DNA of 64,000 nucleotides, taken from Pseudomonas sp. v388. GTDB taxonomy: Bacteria > Pseudomonadota > Gammaproteobacteria > Pseudomonadales > Pseudomonadaceae. Position numbers and translations under genes: made by a program. The stretch is taken from contig NZ_RHQN01000006.1 of assembly GCF_003935425.1 (NCBI RefSeq), positions 1-64,000 on the forward strand, read 5' to 3'. Below are positions 54,391-64,000 of the stretch, in pieces. The notes beneath the pieces are model-generated. The model did no database searches. It was not told the DNA's origin and saw nothing but the letters and a program-made list of their open reading frames with translations. The stretch's first letter is position 1, and each line of letters opens with the position of its first letter.

Positions 54391-54420
54391 ATACCGCTTT
54401 GCTGAATTGCAAATGGATCT

Positions 54421-54525
54421 GTGGAAGCCAGCTTGCTGGCGAAGAGGCCAGTACATCCGCAGCCTTGGATGGGCTGAAAGTACGTCTTCGCGGACAAGCG
54501 GAGCGCCGCCCGGTCCGCTCCCACA
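54421..54525. repeat. REPIN in the ampG-mscS gap
   Basis: GTGGAAGCCAGCTTGCTGGC (left) and GTCTTCGCGGACAAGCGGAG with GTCCGCTCCCAC (right) are facing REP-type elements of mixed subtype. The right half shares its core with 10978-11010. Confidence 0.72.
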
Positions 54526-54536
54526 GAGGCGACTGC

Positions 54537-55379
54537 TTACTGCTGCGCAGCGTCCTGAACCACGCGGATCACACGCTGCGGGAACGGAATGTCGATCCCG
54601 GCCGCTTGCAGGCGGTCACGCGCTTCGACGTTGAACAGCGAGATCACATCGCCATAGTCCGAGGTCTTGGTCCAGACACGCAGCGACAAGGTGATTGCGC
54701 TTTCGCCCAGCGTCGCCACTACCGCTTGCGGAGCCGGATCTTCGAGGACACGCGGGTCTCGGGCCATGTCCAGCAGCACTTCCAGTCCTTTCTTCAGGTC
54801 GGCTTCGTAATTGACGCCCACGTCGAAGACGATCTTGCGGGTCGGCTGGCGATTGGTATTGGTGATGATCCCGTTGGACAGGTTGCCGTTGGGCATGATC
54901 ACGGTGCGGTTATCGCCGGTGCGCAACACGGTGTGGAAAATCTGGATGCTGTCCACAGTGCCTTGAATACCTTGGGCTTCGATCCAGTCGCCGATGCGGA
55001 ATGGCCGAAACAGCAAGATCAGCACGCCACCGGCGAAGTTCGCCAGGCTGCCCTGCAGCGCCAGGCCAATGGCCAGGCCGGCAGCACCGATCGCGGCCAC
55101 GAACGAAGTGGTTTCAATGCCCACCATCGACGCGACGCTGACGATCAGCAGAATCTTCAGAATGACGTTCGCCAGGGTGCTGACAAACCCTTGTAACGCC
55201 TGATCGGCGTGACGCAGTGCCAGTAACGCCCCCAATTTGTTGGTGACCCGGTTGATCAACCACCAGCCGATGCACAGGGTCACCAGCGCCAGCAGCAGTC
55301 GACTGCCGTATTGCATGATCATTGGAATCCAGGCCTGGGAAGCTCTCCACAGCTGGTCGACTTCTGCATTCAAATCCAT
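54537..55379 (-). CDS. Small-conductance mechanosensitive channel (MscS family)
   Basis: A 280-residue channel with three membrane helices; the pore helix TM3 is rich in Gly and Ala (AAIGAAGLAIGLALQGSLANFAGG). The cytoplasmic beta domain begins FRPFRIGDWIEAQGIQGTV and VIMPNGNLSNGIITN, and the helical cage follows. It releases solutes upon hypo-osmotic shock. GGAG supports the start. Confidence 0.9.
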   Translation of the reverse strand: MDLNAEVDQLWRASQAWIPMIMQYGSRLLLALVTLCIGWWLINRVTNKLGALLALRHADQALQGFVSTLANVILKILLIVSVASMVGIETTSFVAAIGAAGLAIGLALQGSLANFAGGVLILLFRPFRIGDWIEAQGIQGTVDSIQIFHTVLRTGDNRTVIMPNGNLSNGIITNTNRQPTRKIVFDVGVNYEADLKKGLEVLLDMARDPRVLEDPAPQAVVATLGESAITLSLRVWTKTSDYGDVISLFNVEARDRLQAAGIDIPFPQRVIRVVQDAAQQ

Positions 55380-55467
55380 CTTGTAACTCCTCGCCTGTCA
55401 TGAACCGGCATTGAAACGTCACAGACGCGCAATCGTTTCAGCCATACCGAACTGGTTCGGACTGACC

Positions 55468-55486
55468 GGGGAACGCGGGGTTCCCC
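55468..55486 (-). terminator. GC hairpin after yajQ
   Basis: GGGGAAC and GTTCCCC around GCGGG, 20 bases past the yajQ stop. No T-run. Confidence 0.45.
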
Positions 55487-55505
55487 CGTCTGTCGATTCA
55501 CAGGC

Positions 55506-55985
55506 TCAGTCGCGGAAGTTGTTGAACTGCAACGGCATGCCCGAATCGTAGGCGCGCAATGCGGCGATGGCGTCCTGCAGGTCGTCACGTTTCTTGCCGG
55601 TGACACGGACCTGCTCGCCCTGGATCGCGGCCTGGACCTTGAGCTTGGCGTCCTTGATGTGGGCGACGATTTTCTTGGCCAGTTCCTTGTCGATCCCTTC
55701 GCGCAGGACTGCTTCCTGCTTCATCAGCTTGCCGGACGCGTAGGCATCCTTCACTTCCAGGCATTTGACGTCGATCTTGCGCTTGACCAGCGCCAGCTTG
55801 AGGATCTCGATCATCGCTTCGAGCTGGAACTCGGCTTCGGCGGTCAGGGTGACGGTCAATTCCTTGAACTCGAAAGTCCCCTTGCCTTTGAGGTCATAAC
55901 GACGGTCAAGCTCCTTGATGGCATTGTCGACGGCATTGGTGACTTCATGTTTATCCAATTCGGACACTACGTCGAACGAGGGCAT
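55506..55985 (-). CDS. yajQ: YajQ-family nucleotide-binding protein
   Basis: A 159-residue protein with two ferredoxin-like domains. It starts [20 protein letters not shown], and contains [15 protein letters not shown] and [12 protein letters not shown]. YajQ proteins bind c-di-GMP (in Xanthomonas) or RNA. It is the second c-di-GMP-related protein in the window after bifA, though not linked to it. Confidence 0.92.
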   Translation of the reverse strand: MPSFDVVSELDKHEVTNAVDNAIKELDRRYDLKGKGTFEFKELTVTLTAEAEFQLEAMIEILKLALVKRKIDVKCLEVKDAYASGKLMKQEAVLREGIDKELAKKIVAHIKDAKLKVQAAIQGEQVRVTGKKRDDLQDAIAALRAYDSGMPLQFNNFRD

Positions 55986-56110
55986 GTATGTTCTCCAGGT
56001 AAACGGCGCAGACGATGGTGATCGCGCGCATGACTTGACGGTATGAAAGACCGGTCATTATAACGAGACTTTCCCGACCTTCACTGCGAGCCTTTCATGT
56101 CGTTCTCTGA

Positions 56111-57076
<966 letters not shown>

Positions 57077-57118
57077 CCCGCGCTACCCTGCGGGTTCCTC
57101 ATCCGTGTGTGACTTGCC

Positions 57119-59155
57119 ATGCCTTTGCGTCAACGCCTGGAAAACCTGCCGGTCGGGCAAAAACTGCTGGCCGCCCTGCTGGTCCTGATGACCACCGTCC
57201 TGCTGGTCGCCAACCTGACCTTCATCAGCGCCGCCTACTACATATCCCAGGAAGCCATGGCGCCTCAGGCGTTGCAGACCATCGGCCGCCTGATCAGCAG
57301 CGCCAACCTCAACGAGCGGGCGCTCTACTCGCCCAACGACGCCAAGGCGTTGCTCAAGGAGCTGAAAAGCTATGGGCCGTTGCGGGCGGCGGCGATCTAC
57401 GACAACGACGGCACAAGGCTGGCCCAGGTTCAGCAAGGCGAAGACCTTGCGTTGCCGCTTCGCTATGAAGACATCGAAGCCTGGCGCCTGACCGAGTTTC
57501 GCAGCACACAATTGATCACCATCCCCAAAGGCGAGCGGGCACCGGGACATTTATTGCTGGTAGCAAGCAGCGAGTTGCCCGCAGCGTTCTACACCGGCAC
57601 GCTGACCGCGAGTGCTGCGATTCTGGTGTTCAGCGTGCTGTTGTGGCTGGTGGTGGCGCGGCAGATCCGGCGCTTGATCACCGAGCCCATCTATCAGCTA
57701 GAAGAACTGTCCCGGCAGGTCACTCGCGAAGAAAATTACGCCCTGCGGGCCATGCCCGGCAACGAAGATGAGATCGGCAGCCTGGCAGAAGCCTTCAATA
57801 CCATGCTGTCGCGCATCGAAGCCCGTGAGCAGCAACTCAAGCGCGCCCGGGACGATTCCCAGGAAGCCTACGATCAGGCGCAAGGGCTGGCCGAGGAAAC
57901 CCGCCATACCAACCGCAAGCTGGAGCTGGAAGTCCAGGTGCGCAGCAAGATCGAAAAAAAGCTCACCGGCTTTCAAAACTACCTCAACAGCATCATCGAC
58001 TCGATGCCCTCTGCCATGATCGCGCTGGACGAGCAGCTTTACGTCACCCAGTGGAACCAGGAGGCTACGGCGCTCTCCGGCACCCGGCTGGACGAAGCGC
58101 TGAACCAGCCGATCTTCATTGCCTTCGAACCAATGCGCTCGTTCCTGCCGCAAATCAAGCAGACCGTCGAGCGGCACAGCGTGACCAAGATCGAGCGGGT
58201 GACCTGGATCAAGCAGGAGGAAACCCGCCACTACGCCCTGACCTTCTACCCGCTGACCGGCGATGCCGGGCGAGGCGTGGTCATCCGCATCGACGACATC
58301 ACCCAGCGCATTTCCCTGGAAGAAATGATGGTGCAGTCCGAGAAAATGCTCTCGGTGGGCGGTCTGGCGGCCGGCATGGCCCACGAGATCAACAACCCGC
58401 TGGGTGCGATCCTGCACAACGTGCAGAACATCCGGCGCCGACTGTCGCCCGACCTGCCGAAAAATATCGAACAGGCCCAGGCCGACGGCGTGGATCTGAC
58501 GATGGTCAACAACTACCTGGTCAGCCGTGAAGTCCCGCAACTGCTCGACGGTATTCAGCAAGCCGGCGGGCGAGCGGCGAAGATTGTCAGCCATATGCTC
58601 AACTTCAGCCGCCTGAGCAATCGTCAGCTGTCGCCCTGCGACCTGCCAGCGCTCATCGACCAGGCTGTGGAGATCGCCGGCAACGATTTCGACCTGACCA
58701 TCGGCTTCGATTTCAAGGGCCAGAACATTATCCGCCAGTTCGACCCGGAACTGGGCCAGGTACCGTGTATCGCCAACGAGCTGGAGCAGGTGCTGCTCAA
58801 TCTGTTGAAGAACGCCGCCCAGGCGATCCACCAGCGTCCCGAAGGCGCCGAAGCGGGCCGGATCATTTTGCGCACCCGCCTGAACCCGCCGTGGGCCGAA
58901 ATCCAGGTGGAGGACAATGGCGTCGGCATGTCGGAAAACGTGCGCAAGCGGACTTTCGAGCCGTTTTTCACCACCAAGGAAATCGGCCAGGGCACCGGCC
59001 TTGGGCTGTCGGTGTCGTACTTCATCATCACCAACAATCACAACGGCCAGATGGAGGTGCAATCTTCCGTCGGCTCGGGTACCTGTTTCACGCTGAGGCT
59101 GCCGCTGGTAGCCAGCCAGGTGGATGTGCAGGAACATGTCATTTCAAAGCTGTAA
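57119..59155 (+). CDS. Hybrid-less sensor histidine kinase with HAMP and PAS
   Basis: A 678-residue membrane histidine kinase. It has helix 1 (LLAALLVLMTTVLLVANLTF), a periplasmic domain of ~130 residues, helix 2 (AAILVFSVLLWLVVA), HAMP, a coiled coil, a PAS domain (~300-410, MPSAMIALDEQLYVTQWNQE), the H-box LAAGMAHEINNPLGAI near 415, and ATPase motifs (LLNLLKNAAQAI, DNGVGMSENV, GTGLGLSVSYF). No response regulator gene is beside it. P. aeruginosa PA4398 is the positional counterpart as I remember. Confidence 0.82.
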   Translation: MPLRQRLENLPVGQKLLAALLVLMTTVLLVANLTFISAAYYISQEAMAPQALQTIGRLISSANLNERALYSPNDAKALLKELKSYGPLRAAAIYDNDGTRLAQVQQGEDLALPLRYEDIEAWRLTEFRSTQLITIPKGERAPGHLLLVASSELPAAFYTGTLTASAAILVFSVLLWLVVARQIRRLITEPIYQLEELSRQVTREENYALRAMPGNEDEIGSLAEAFNTMLSRIEAREQQLKRARDDSQEAYDQAQGLAEETRHTNRKLELEVQVRSKIEKKLTGFQNYLNSIIDSMPSAMIALDEQLYVTQWNQEATALSGTRLDEALNQPIFIAFEPMRSFLPQIKQTVERHSVTKIERVTWIKQEETRHYALTFYPLTGDAGRGVVIRIDDITQRISLEEMMVQSEKMLSVGGLAAGMAHEINNPLGAILHNVQNIRRRLSPDLPKNIEQAQADGVDLTMVNNYLVSREVPQLLDGIQQAGGRAAKIVSHMLNFSRLSNRQLSPCDLPALIDQAVEIAGNDFDLTIGFDFKGQNIIRQFDPELGQVPCIANELEQVLLNLLKNAAQAIHQRPEGAEAGRIILRTRLNPPWAEIQVEDNGVGMSENVRKRTFEPFFTTKEIGQGTGLGLSVSYFIITNNHNGQMEVQSSVGSGTCFTLRLPLVASQVDVQEHVISKL

Positions 59156-59170
59156 CCAGGAGCCACCCAC

Positions 59171-59749
59171 ATGGGCTTTCGTTTGTCGAAGATATACACC
59201 CGCACCGGGGACAGCGGCGAAACCGGCCTGGGCGATGGTCGCCGGGTGCCCAAGGATCATCCTCGAGTAGAGGCAATCGGCGAGGTCGATACCCTGAACA
59301 GCCAGTTAGGGCTGTTACTGGCGCAGTTGCACCTTGCCGTGCCGCAAACACCGGCGCTGGGTGAGATCATTGAAGTGTTGCAGCCTTGTCAGCATCGGTT
59401 GTTCGATCTGGGCGGCGAGTTGGCGATGCCTGCCTATAAAGCGCTGACGAACGTTGAAGTGGACCGTCTGGAAGCCGCGATTGATCTGTGGAATGACGAA
59501 CTGGGACCGCTGGAGAATTTCATCCTGCCCGGCGGATCGCCGCTGATTGCCCAGGCGCACGTCTGCCGAAGCCTGGCGCGTGGCGCGGAGCGGCGCTGTC
59601 AGCAGCTCAATGCGGTGGAACCGCTGGAGGGCGTTGGATTGGCGTACATCAACCGGCTGTCAGACCTGCTGTTCGTCGCCGCCCGCCTGATCGCTCGCCG
59701 CCAGGGTGTGGCGGAGATCTTGTGGCAGGCCGCGCAAAAGCCCGCTTAA
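59171..59749 (+). CDS. ATP:cob(I)alamin adenosyltransferase (PduO type)
   Basis: A 192-residue enzyme that makes adenosylcobalamin from cob(I)alamin and ATP. The N-terminal SKIYTRTGDSGETGLGDGRRV and FILPGGSPLIAQAHVCRSLARGAERR are the signature segments. It follows the sensor kinase by 15 bases. Confidence 0.9.
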   Translation: MGFRLSKIYTRTGDSGETGLGDGRRVPKDHPRVEAIGEVDTLNSQLGLLLAQLHLAVPQTPALGEIIEVLQPCQHRLFDLGGELAMPAYKALTNVEVDRLEAAIDLWNDELGPLENFILPGGSPLIAQAHVCRSLARGAERRCQQLNAVEPLEGVGLAYINRLSDLLFVAARLIARRQGVAEILWQAAQKPA

Positions 59750-59778
59750 GAGCGCCTCCCACAATGAAATCTCAGACC

Positions 59779-60726
59779 TCAGATTTCTGAGGGCCAGAAC
59801 GCGCGAATGCCGGCCACGCCTTGGGCGCCGGCGCTCCAGGCTTGCCCGCGCTGGTCGGGGCCGACGCCGCCGAGCAGGAACACCGGCCTGCTGAACCCGG
59901 CAATCAGCTCGCCAGCCAGTTCCCAACCCAGCGGCGGTGCATCGGGGTGAGTCTGGGTTGGCTGAACCGGCGACAACGTGACGAAATCCACGCCCATCTG
60001 CTCGGCCAGTGCCAGTTCTTCAGCGTTGTGACACGAAGCCGCCAGCCAGCGATGCTCCGGAAACGGACGCCCTTTGGCAGCGTATTTGCGCAATTGCTCG
60101 GCGGTCAGGTGCCAGCCTGCAGCCGGAAAATCACCCAGCCATTCCAGTGGGCCCTTGAGCATCAGCTGCGCCTTGCCCGCGCACAAACCCACCGCGTCCA
60201 CGGCCAGATCGCGATACTGAGGGTCGTAGCCGCCCGGCGCCCGCAGCTGGATCAAACGGCTGCCATTCGCGATAGCAGCACGAATACCACGCAACATTTC
60301 CGGCGTTTCCAGGCCTTGCGGCGTGATCAGGTATTCGCTCGGCAGTCGCGCTGCCGCCACGATGGGTCGGTTGGCGGCCGGGAAGTCATAGTCCGCCAGT
60401 TCGCGAGCCGTGACCCAGCGCAATGGCTGGCCTTCCGCACCATGGGGCTCGCCGGTAAATCCAGACACTTCCCACACGTCAAGCAGCACATGCTTGTCGG
60501 CATAGTCGTGGTGGATCTTGATCAGCGGACGCGACGCCGTAACGACGATGCCCAACTCTTCAGCCAGTTCACGGCTCAAGGCTGCTTGCACCGCTTCGCC
60601 CTCCTCGACCTTGCCTCCGGGAAATTCCCAGAGGCCGCCCTGATGTTGGGTATCGGCACGTTTGGCGATCAGGATCTTGCCGTCGACGCCACGAATGACG
60701 GCCGCGGCCACATGCACGCGTTTCAC
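59779..60726 (-). CDS. Nudix hydrolase fused to thiamine phosphate synthase-like domain
   Basis: A 315-residue two-domain protein. Residues ~1-130 are a MutT-type Nudix domain with box GGKVEEGEAVQAALSRELAEELG. Residues ~140-315 resemble thiamine-phosphate synthase (ThiE/TenI) (LIQLRAPGGYDPQYRDLAV, ...VDFVTLSPVQPTQTHP, GGVGPDQRGQAW). Similar fusions are common in Gammaproteobacteria (mutT-thiE). The start is GTG 60726, after AGGA and two bases past the GST stop, as a long frame upstream overlaps gst. Likely role: sanitise oxidised nucleotides; thiamine role unproven. Confidence 0.85.
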   Translation of the reverse strand: MKRVHVAAAVIRGVDGKILIAKRADTQHQGGLWEFPGGKVEEGEAVQAALSRELAEELGIVVTASRPLIKIHHDYADKHVLLDVWEVSGFTGEPHGAEGQPLRWVTARELADYDFPAANRPIVAAARLPSEYLITPQGLETPEMLRGIRAAIANGSRLIQLRAPGGYDPQYRDLAVDAVGLCAGKAQLMLKGPLEWLGDFPAAGWHLTAEQLRKYAAKGRPFPEHRWLAASCHNAEELALAEQMGVDFVTLSPVQPTQTHPDAPPLGWELAGELIAGFSRPVFLLGGVGPDQRGQAWSAGAQGVAGIRAFWPSEI

Positions 60727-60728
60727 GA

Positions 60729-61355
60729 TCAGGATTCCTCCAGGCCCGCCTGCTGCCAGCGCTTGAAAGCGGGCCACTGGTAGATGGTTTCGACGTAGGC
60801 CAGCGCCTCGGGCGGCAAGTCCACATGATAGGTGCGCAGGCGAACCGCAACCGGCGCAAAGAAAGCGTCGGCAATGCTTGGCTTGCCGAACAGGAACGGA
60901 CCGTTTTCGACCGCCGCTGCACGGCACTCGGCCCACAGCTCGACGATACGGTCGATATCGTTCTGGGTGTCGACGGGAATCACTTCCAGCGCCTGATCCT
61001 GGCGCAGGTCCATCGGCATGTTGCTGCGCAGGCTTATGAAGCCGCTATGCATCTGCGCGCACGCTGAACGGGCCTGAGCGCGGGCGGCGATATCACGCGG
61101 CCACAGCTCGGCGTCCGGAAAGCGCTCCACGAGGTATTCGCAGATCGCCAGGGAATCGATGATGGTGCCATGCTCGCTTTGCAGCGCTGGCACTTTGCCG
61201 GTTGGCGAGTACTGAAGAATGTTCTGCCGGGTATCGGGCTGGTTGAGGCGGATCACCTGATCGGTGAACGGCACACCGGTCATTTCCAGCACCAGCCAGG
61301 GGCGCAGCGACCAGGAGGAGTAGCGTTTGTCGCCAATAATCAGGTGCAAAGGCAT
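60729..61355 (-). CDS. Glutathione S-transferase
   Basis: A 208-residue cytosolic GST. The N-terminal thioredoxin-like domain has LIIGDKRYSSWSLRPWLVLE with Ser as probable catalytic residue, GKVPALQSEHGTIIDSLAI gives the cis-Pro and glutathione-binding ES/DS, and the C-terminal helical domain follows. It lies upstream of the Nudix-ThiE gene by two bases, forming an operon. Substrate unknown. Confidence 0.87.
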   Translation of the reverse strand: MPLHLIIGDKRYSSWSLRPWLVLEMTGVPFTDQVIRLNQPDTRQNILQYSPTGKVPALQSEHGTIIDSLAICEYLVERFPDAELWPRDIAARAQARSACAQMHSGFISLRSNMPMDLRQDQALEVIPVDTQNDIDRIVELWAECRAAAVENGPFLFGKPSIADAFFAPVAVRLRTYHVDLPPEALAYVETIYQWPAFKRWQQAGLEES

Positions 61356-61405
61356 GTGGTTGGCTCCAGAAAATGAAGGTAGTCCGTCGGTCCATAAAGG
61401 CGCTT

Positions 61406-61498
61406 TGGGAGCCGGACCTGTCCGCGAATGAGCCGGTGCAGCCGCTACATCGGCATCGTCTGCATAGACGTATTCGCGGACCAGGTCCGCTCCCGCAG
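61406..61498. repeat. REPIN in the gst-argJ gap
   Basis: GGGAGCCGGACCTGTCCGCG with AATG after it and TATTCGCGGACCAGGTCCGC with TCCCGCAGG after it are facing REP elements; this subtype has a GGACC-GTCC core. The rest of the 177-base gap shows nothing else. Confidence 0.75.
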
Positions 61499-61532
61499 GT
61501 CTGTTTCTACATGTCCGGCCCCTGGAGGCTGT

Positions 61533-62750
61533 TTACGTACGGTATTCGGCGTTGATCTTCACGTATTCGTGGGACAGGTCGGTGGTCCAGATCGTTTCGC
61601 TGCACTGGCCGCGTCCCAGTTCGACGCGGATGGTGATCTCCGCTTCGGCCATCACCGCCGAGCCCTGCTCCTCAGTGTAGGTCGTGGCGCGGCAGCCCTG
61701 GCTGGCGATGCACACCGAACCGAGAAATACGTCGATCTTGCTCACGTCCAGATCCGACACGCCGGCGCGGCCGACAGCGGCCAGGATGCGGCCCCAGTTC
61801 GGGTCGGAGGCGAACAGTGCGGTCTTGATCAGCGGCGAATGCGCTACAGCGTAGCCGACGTCCAGACATTCCTGGTGATTGCCGCCGCCGTTGACTTCGA
61901 CGGTCACGAACTTGGTCGCGCCCTCGCCGTCCCGCACGATGGCCTGGGCCACTTCCATGCAGACGTCAAACACCGCCTTCTTCAACGCATCGAACAGCGG
62001 GCCGCTGGCTTCGGTCACTTCAGGCACGTCGGCCTGGCCGGTAGCGATCAGCATGCAGCAGTCGTTGGTCGAGGTATCGCCGTCGATGGTGATGCGGTTG
62101 AACGACTTGTTGGCGCCGTCGCGGATCAGGTCCTGCAACACGCTCTGGGAAACCTTGGCGTCGGTGGCGATGTAGCCGAGCATGGTCGCCATGTTCGGGC
62201 GGATCATGCCCGCGCCTTTGCTGATGCCGGTCACGGTGACGGTCACGCCATCATGCTGGAACTGACGGCTGGCGCCCTTGGGCAAAGTGTCGGTGGTCAT
62301 GATGCCGGTGGCAGCTGCGGCCCAGTTATCCACAGACAGATCATCGAGAGCGGCCTGCAAGGCCCCTTCGATCTTCTCGACAGGCAGCGGCTCACCGATC
62401 ACGCCGGTGGAGAACGGCAATACGGCCGCAGCGTCGACACCGGTCAGCTCGGCAAGCTTCTCGCAGGTGCGGCGTGCGGCAGCCAGGCCCGGCTCGCCGG
62501 TGCCGGCGTTGGCGTTGCCGGTGTTGGTCAGCAGGTAGCGCACGGTGCCTTGGACACGTTGTTTGGCGAGGATCACCGGCGCTGCGCAGAACGCGTTCAG
62601 GGTGAACACGCCCGCGACGCTTGAGCCTTCGGCGCAGCGCATGACGACGACGTCCTTGCGCCCTGGGCGCTTGATGCCGGCGGAGGATATACCCAGTTCG
62701 AAACCAGGAACCGGGTGCAGCGTAGGCAAAGGACCAAGACCAACAGCCAT
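61533..62750 (-). CDS. argJ: Bifunctional glutamate N-acetyltransferase/amino-acid acetyltransferase ArgJ
   Basis: A 405-residue enzyme of arginine synthesis that transfers acetyl from N-acetylornithine to glutamate. It is an autoproteolysed N-terminal nucleophile protein: the MATML motif (Thr189) is the cleavage/nucleophile site, preceded by [22 protein letters not shown] near residue 75 and [11 protein letters not shown] near 113 are family motifs. The ATG at 62750 is used; an upstream TTG would add 16 unrelated residues. Confidence 0.93.
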   Translation of the reverse strand: MAVGLGPLPTLHPVPGFELGISSAGIKRPGRKDVVVMRCAEGSSVAGVFTLNAFCAAPVILAKQRVQGTVRYLLTNTGNANAGTGEPGLAAARRTCEKLAELTGVDAAAVLPFSTGVIGEPLPVEKIEGALQAALDDLSVDNWAAAATGIMTTDTLPKGASRQFQHDGVTVTVTGISKGAGMIRPNMATMLGYIATDAKVSQSVLQDLIRDGANKSFNRITIDGDTSTNDCCMLIATGQADVPEVTEASGPLFDALKKAVFDVCMEVAQAIVRDGEGATKFVTVEVNGGGNHQECLDVGYAVAHSPLIKTALFASDPNWGRILAAVGRAGVSDLDVSKIDVFLGSVCIASQGCRATTYTEEQGSAVMAEAEITIRVELGRGQCSETIWTTDLSHEYVKINAEYRT

Positions 62751-62803
62751 GGATGTGCTCCTCAAGGACAATCTGTGCCGTGCGCATCGGGACGGCAATC
62801 AAT

Positions 62804-62838
62804 GAAAAAACGCCGCGACAGGCAGGCCGGTCGCGGCG
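62804..62838 (-). terminator. Rho-independent terminator of secA
   Basis: CGCCGCGAC and GTCGCGGCG pair around ten bases, followed on the minus strand by TTTTTT, 22 bases after the secA stop. Confidence 0.88.
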
Positions 62839-62859
62839 TGGTTACTGCAGAGTCAGGCG

Positions 62860-64000
62860 TCAGTTGATCTGGCCGTGACAGTGCTTGTATTTCTTGCCCG
62901 AGCCGCACCAGCACAGCTCGTTGCGGCCCTGCTTCTGCTCGTTGCGGACCGGCGCCTGAGCGACCGCGACGTCACCGGCTTCTTCCTCCAGCACAGGCTG
63001 TTCGATGCCCGGTGCAGCGGCGTGTTCGAACTGCATGCGCTTGGCCAGCTCCTCGGATTCCTGACGCAGACGCGCCTCTTCTTCCTCTGGATCTTCGCGA
63101 CGTACCTGGACGTGGGACAGAACGCGAATGGTGTCGCGCTTGATCGAATCCAGCAGTTCCTGGAACAGGGTGAAGGACTCGCGCTTGTATTCCTGCTTCG
63201 GGTTCTTCTGGGCGTAGCCGCGCAGGTGAATACCGTGGCGCAGGTGGTCCATGGTCGACAGGTGGTCTTTCCACAGGTCGTCCAGGACGCGCAGCAGAAT
63301 CTGCTTCTCGAACGTGCGCAGGGCTTCGGCGCTCGCCTGATCTTCCTTCTCGCTGTAGGCCACCAGCAGCTGCGCCATGATTTTCTCGCGCAGGGTTTCT
63401 TCGTGCAGGTGGTCGTCCTCGTCGAGCCACTGCTGGATCGGCAGCTTGACCGCGAAGTCGGTGTTCAAGGCAGCTTCCAGACCAGCCACGTCCCACTGCT
63501 CAGGCAGGGATTGCGGTGGAATGTGCTGGCTGATCAGGTTGGTGAGCACTTCCTCGCGGAAGTCGGCAATGGTGTCACCGATATTCGCAGCAGCCAGCAG
63601 GCTGTTACGCATGTGGTAGATCACCTTGCGCTGTTCGTTGGCCACGTCGTCGAATTCGAGCAACTGCTTGCGGATGTCGAAGTTGCGACCTTCCACTTTA
63701 CGCTGCGCTTTTTCAATGGCGTTGGTCACCATGCGGTGTTCGATGGCTTCGCCGGACTGCATGCCCAGGGCCTTCATGAAATTCTTGACCCGGTCGGAGG
63801 CGAAGATGCGCATCAGGCTGTCTTCCAGCGACAGGTAGAAGCGGCTGGAACCGGTATCGCCCTGACGACCGGCCCGGCCGCGCAGCTGGTTGTCGATACG
63901 CCGCGATTCGTGGCGCTCGGAAGCGATCACGTGCAGGCCGCCCGCTTCGATCACTTGCTGATGGCGTTTCTGCCAGTCGGCCTTGATCTGCGCGATCTGC
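62860..64000 (-). CDS. secA: Preprotein translocase ATPase SecA, C-terminal part (gene runs off the right edge)
   Basis: About 380 residues of SecA's C-terminal end remain in the window, read leftwards. [20 protein letters not shown] and [15 protein letters not shown] are in the second nucleotide-binding fold, the helical scaffold follows, and the C-terminal zinc/SecB-binding tail [18 protein letters not shown] has the CxCx8CH ligands. SecA drives Sec-dependent export with ATP. The 5' end is beyond 64000. Confidence 0.95.
   Translation of the reverse strand, partial: QIAQIKADWQKRHQQVIEAGGLHVIASERHESRRIDNQLRGRAGRQGDTGSSRFYLSLEDSLMRIFASDRVKNFMKALGMQSGEAIEHRMVTNAIEKAQRKVEGRNFDIRKQLLEFDDVANEQRKVIYHMRNSLLAAANIGDTIADFREEVLTNLISQHIPPQSLPEQWDVAGLEAALNTDFAVKLPIQQWLDEDDHLHEETLREKIMAQLLVAYSEKEDQASAEALRTFEKQILLRVLDDLWKDHLSTMDHLRHGIHLRGYAQKNPKQEYKRESFTLFQELLDSIKRDTIRVLSHVQVRREDPEEEEARLRQESEELAKRMQFEHAAAPGIEQPVLEEEAGDVAVAQAPVRNEQKQGRNELCWCGSGKKYKHCHGQIN

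Noticed and set aside
59766-59787. Inverted 7-mer GAAATCT/AGATTTC as a terminator
   Set aside because: It overlaps the Nudix-ThiE stop codon, the stem is AT-rich and weak, and there is no T-run.

Overview
The window is a 64 kb piece of a Pseudomonas chromosome, most likely from the fluorescens/syringae side of the genus. It is GC-rich and dense with genes, and it carries Pseudomonas-type REP/REPIN palindromes between genes. Its core gene order is the one I remember for P. aeruginosa PA4361-PA4403: argP, lysine/arginine exporter, sodB, bifA, imelysin/di-haem cluster, mexVW, inaA, methyltransferase, colSR, groEL-groES, fxsA, haem-binding flavoprotein-fold protein, SDR, ampG, mscS, yajQ, panE, sensor kinase, cobalamin adenosyltransferase, Nudix-ThiE, GST, argJ, secA. 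Those locus comparisons are from memory and were not computed.

Region 1 (1-12.0 kb) is accessory or variable. It starts with the 3' end of an Rhs/TccC-type toxin whose tip looks like an M35-type zinc protease. Then come a DJ-1/PfpI protein, a yceI-clsB pair, a serine hydrolase with a small membrane partner, the ornithine-lipid genes olsB-olsA behind a Pho-box-like triple repeat, acpH, and an arsR-MFS-old yellow enzyme module with palindromic operators. Region 2 (12.0-19.4 kb) is core: an epimerase, argP/argO, sodB, bifA and an iron-linked imelysin lipoprotein behind a Fur-box-like palindrome.

Region 3 (19.5-26 kb) is a type VI secretion cargo cassette: a DUF4123 chaperone, a 1151-residue VasX-like membrane effector, and two related DUF6708-like putative immunity proteins. 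Its distal part is clearly AT-richer than the flanks. It separates the first imelysin gene from the rest of the iron cluster (di-haem DUF1111 protein, second imelysin, DUF1513 protein), which resumes at 26-29.7 kb.

Region 4 (29.7-38.2 kb) is the most unusual part. It is a four-gene minus-strand operon coding for a PspA/IM30 (ESCRT-III-like) protein, a YqiJ-like OB-fold membrane protein, a large flotillin (YqiK-like), and a 1644-residue AAA ATPase with long coiled coils. Together they look like a membrane-remodelling or envelope-stress machine that combines a PspA polymer, a flotillin scaffold and a dedicated ATPase. It lies between the imelysin cluster and mexVW.

Region 5 (38.4-64 kb) is core again: the mexVW efflux genes, the colRS two-component system beside a likely LPS-modifying operon, groESL behind a sigma-32-type promoter, housekeeping enzymes, and the 3' end of secA at the right edge. 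No rRNA, tRNA, CRISPR array, prophage or transposase gene was seen.
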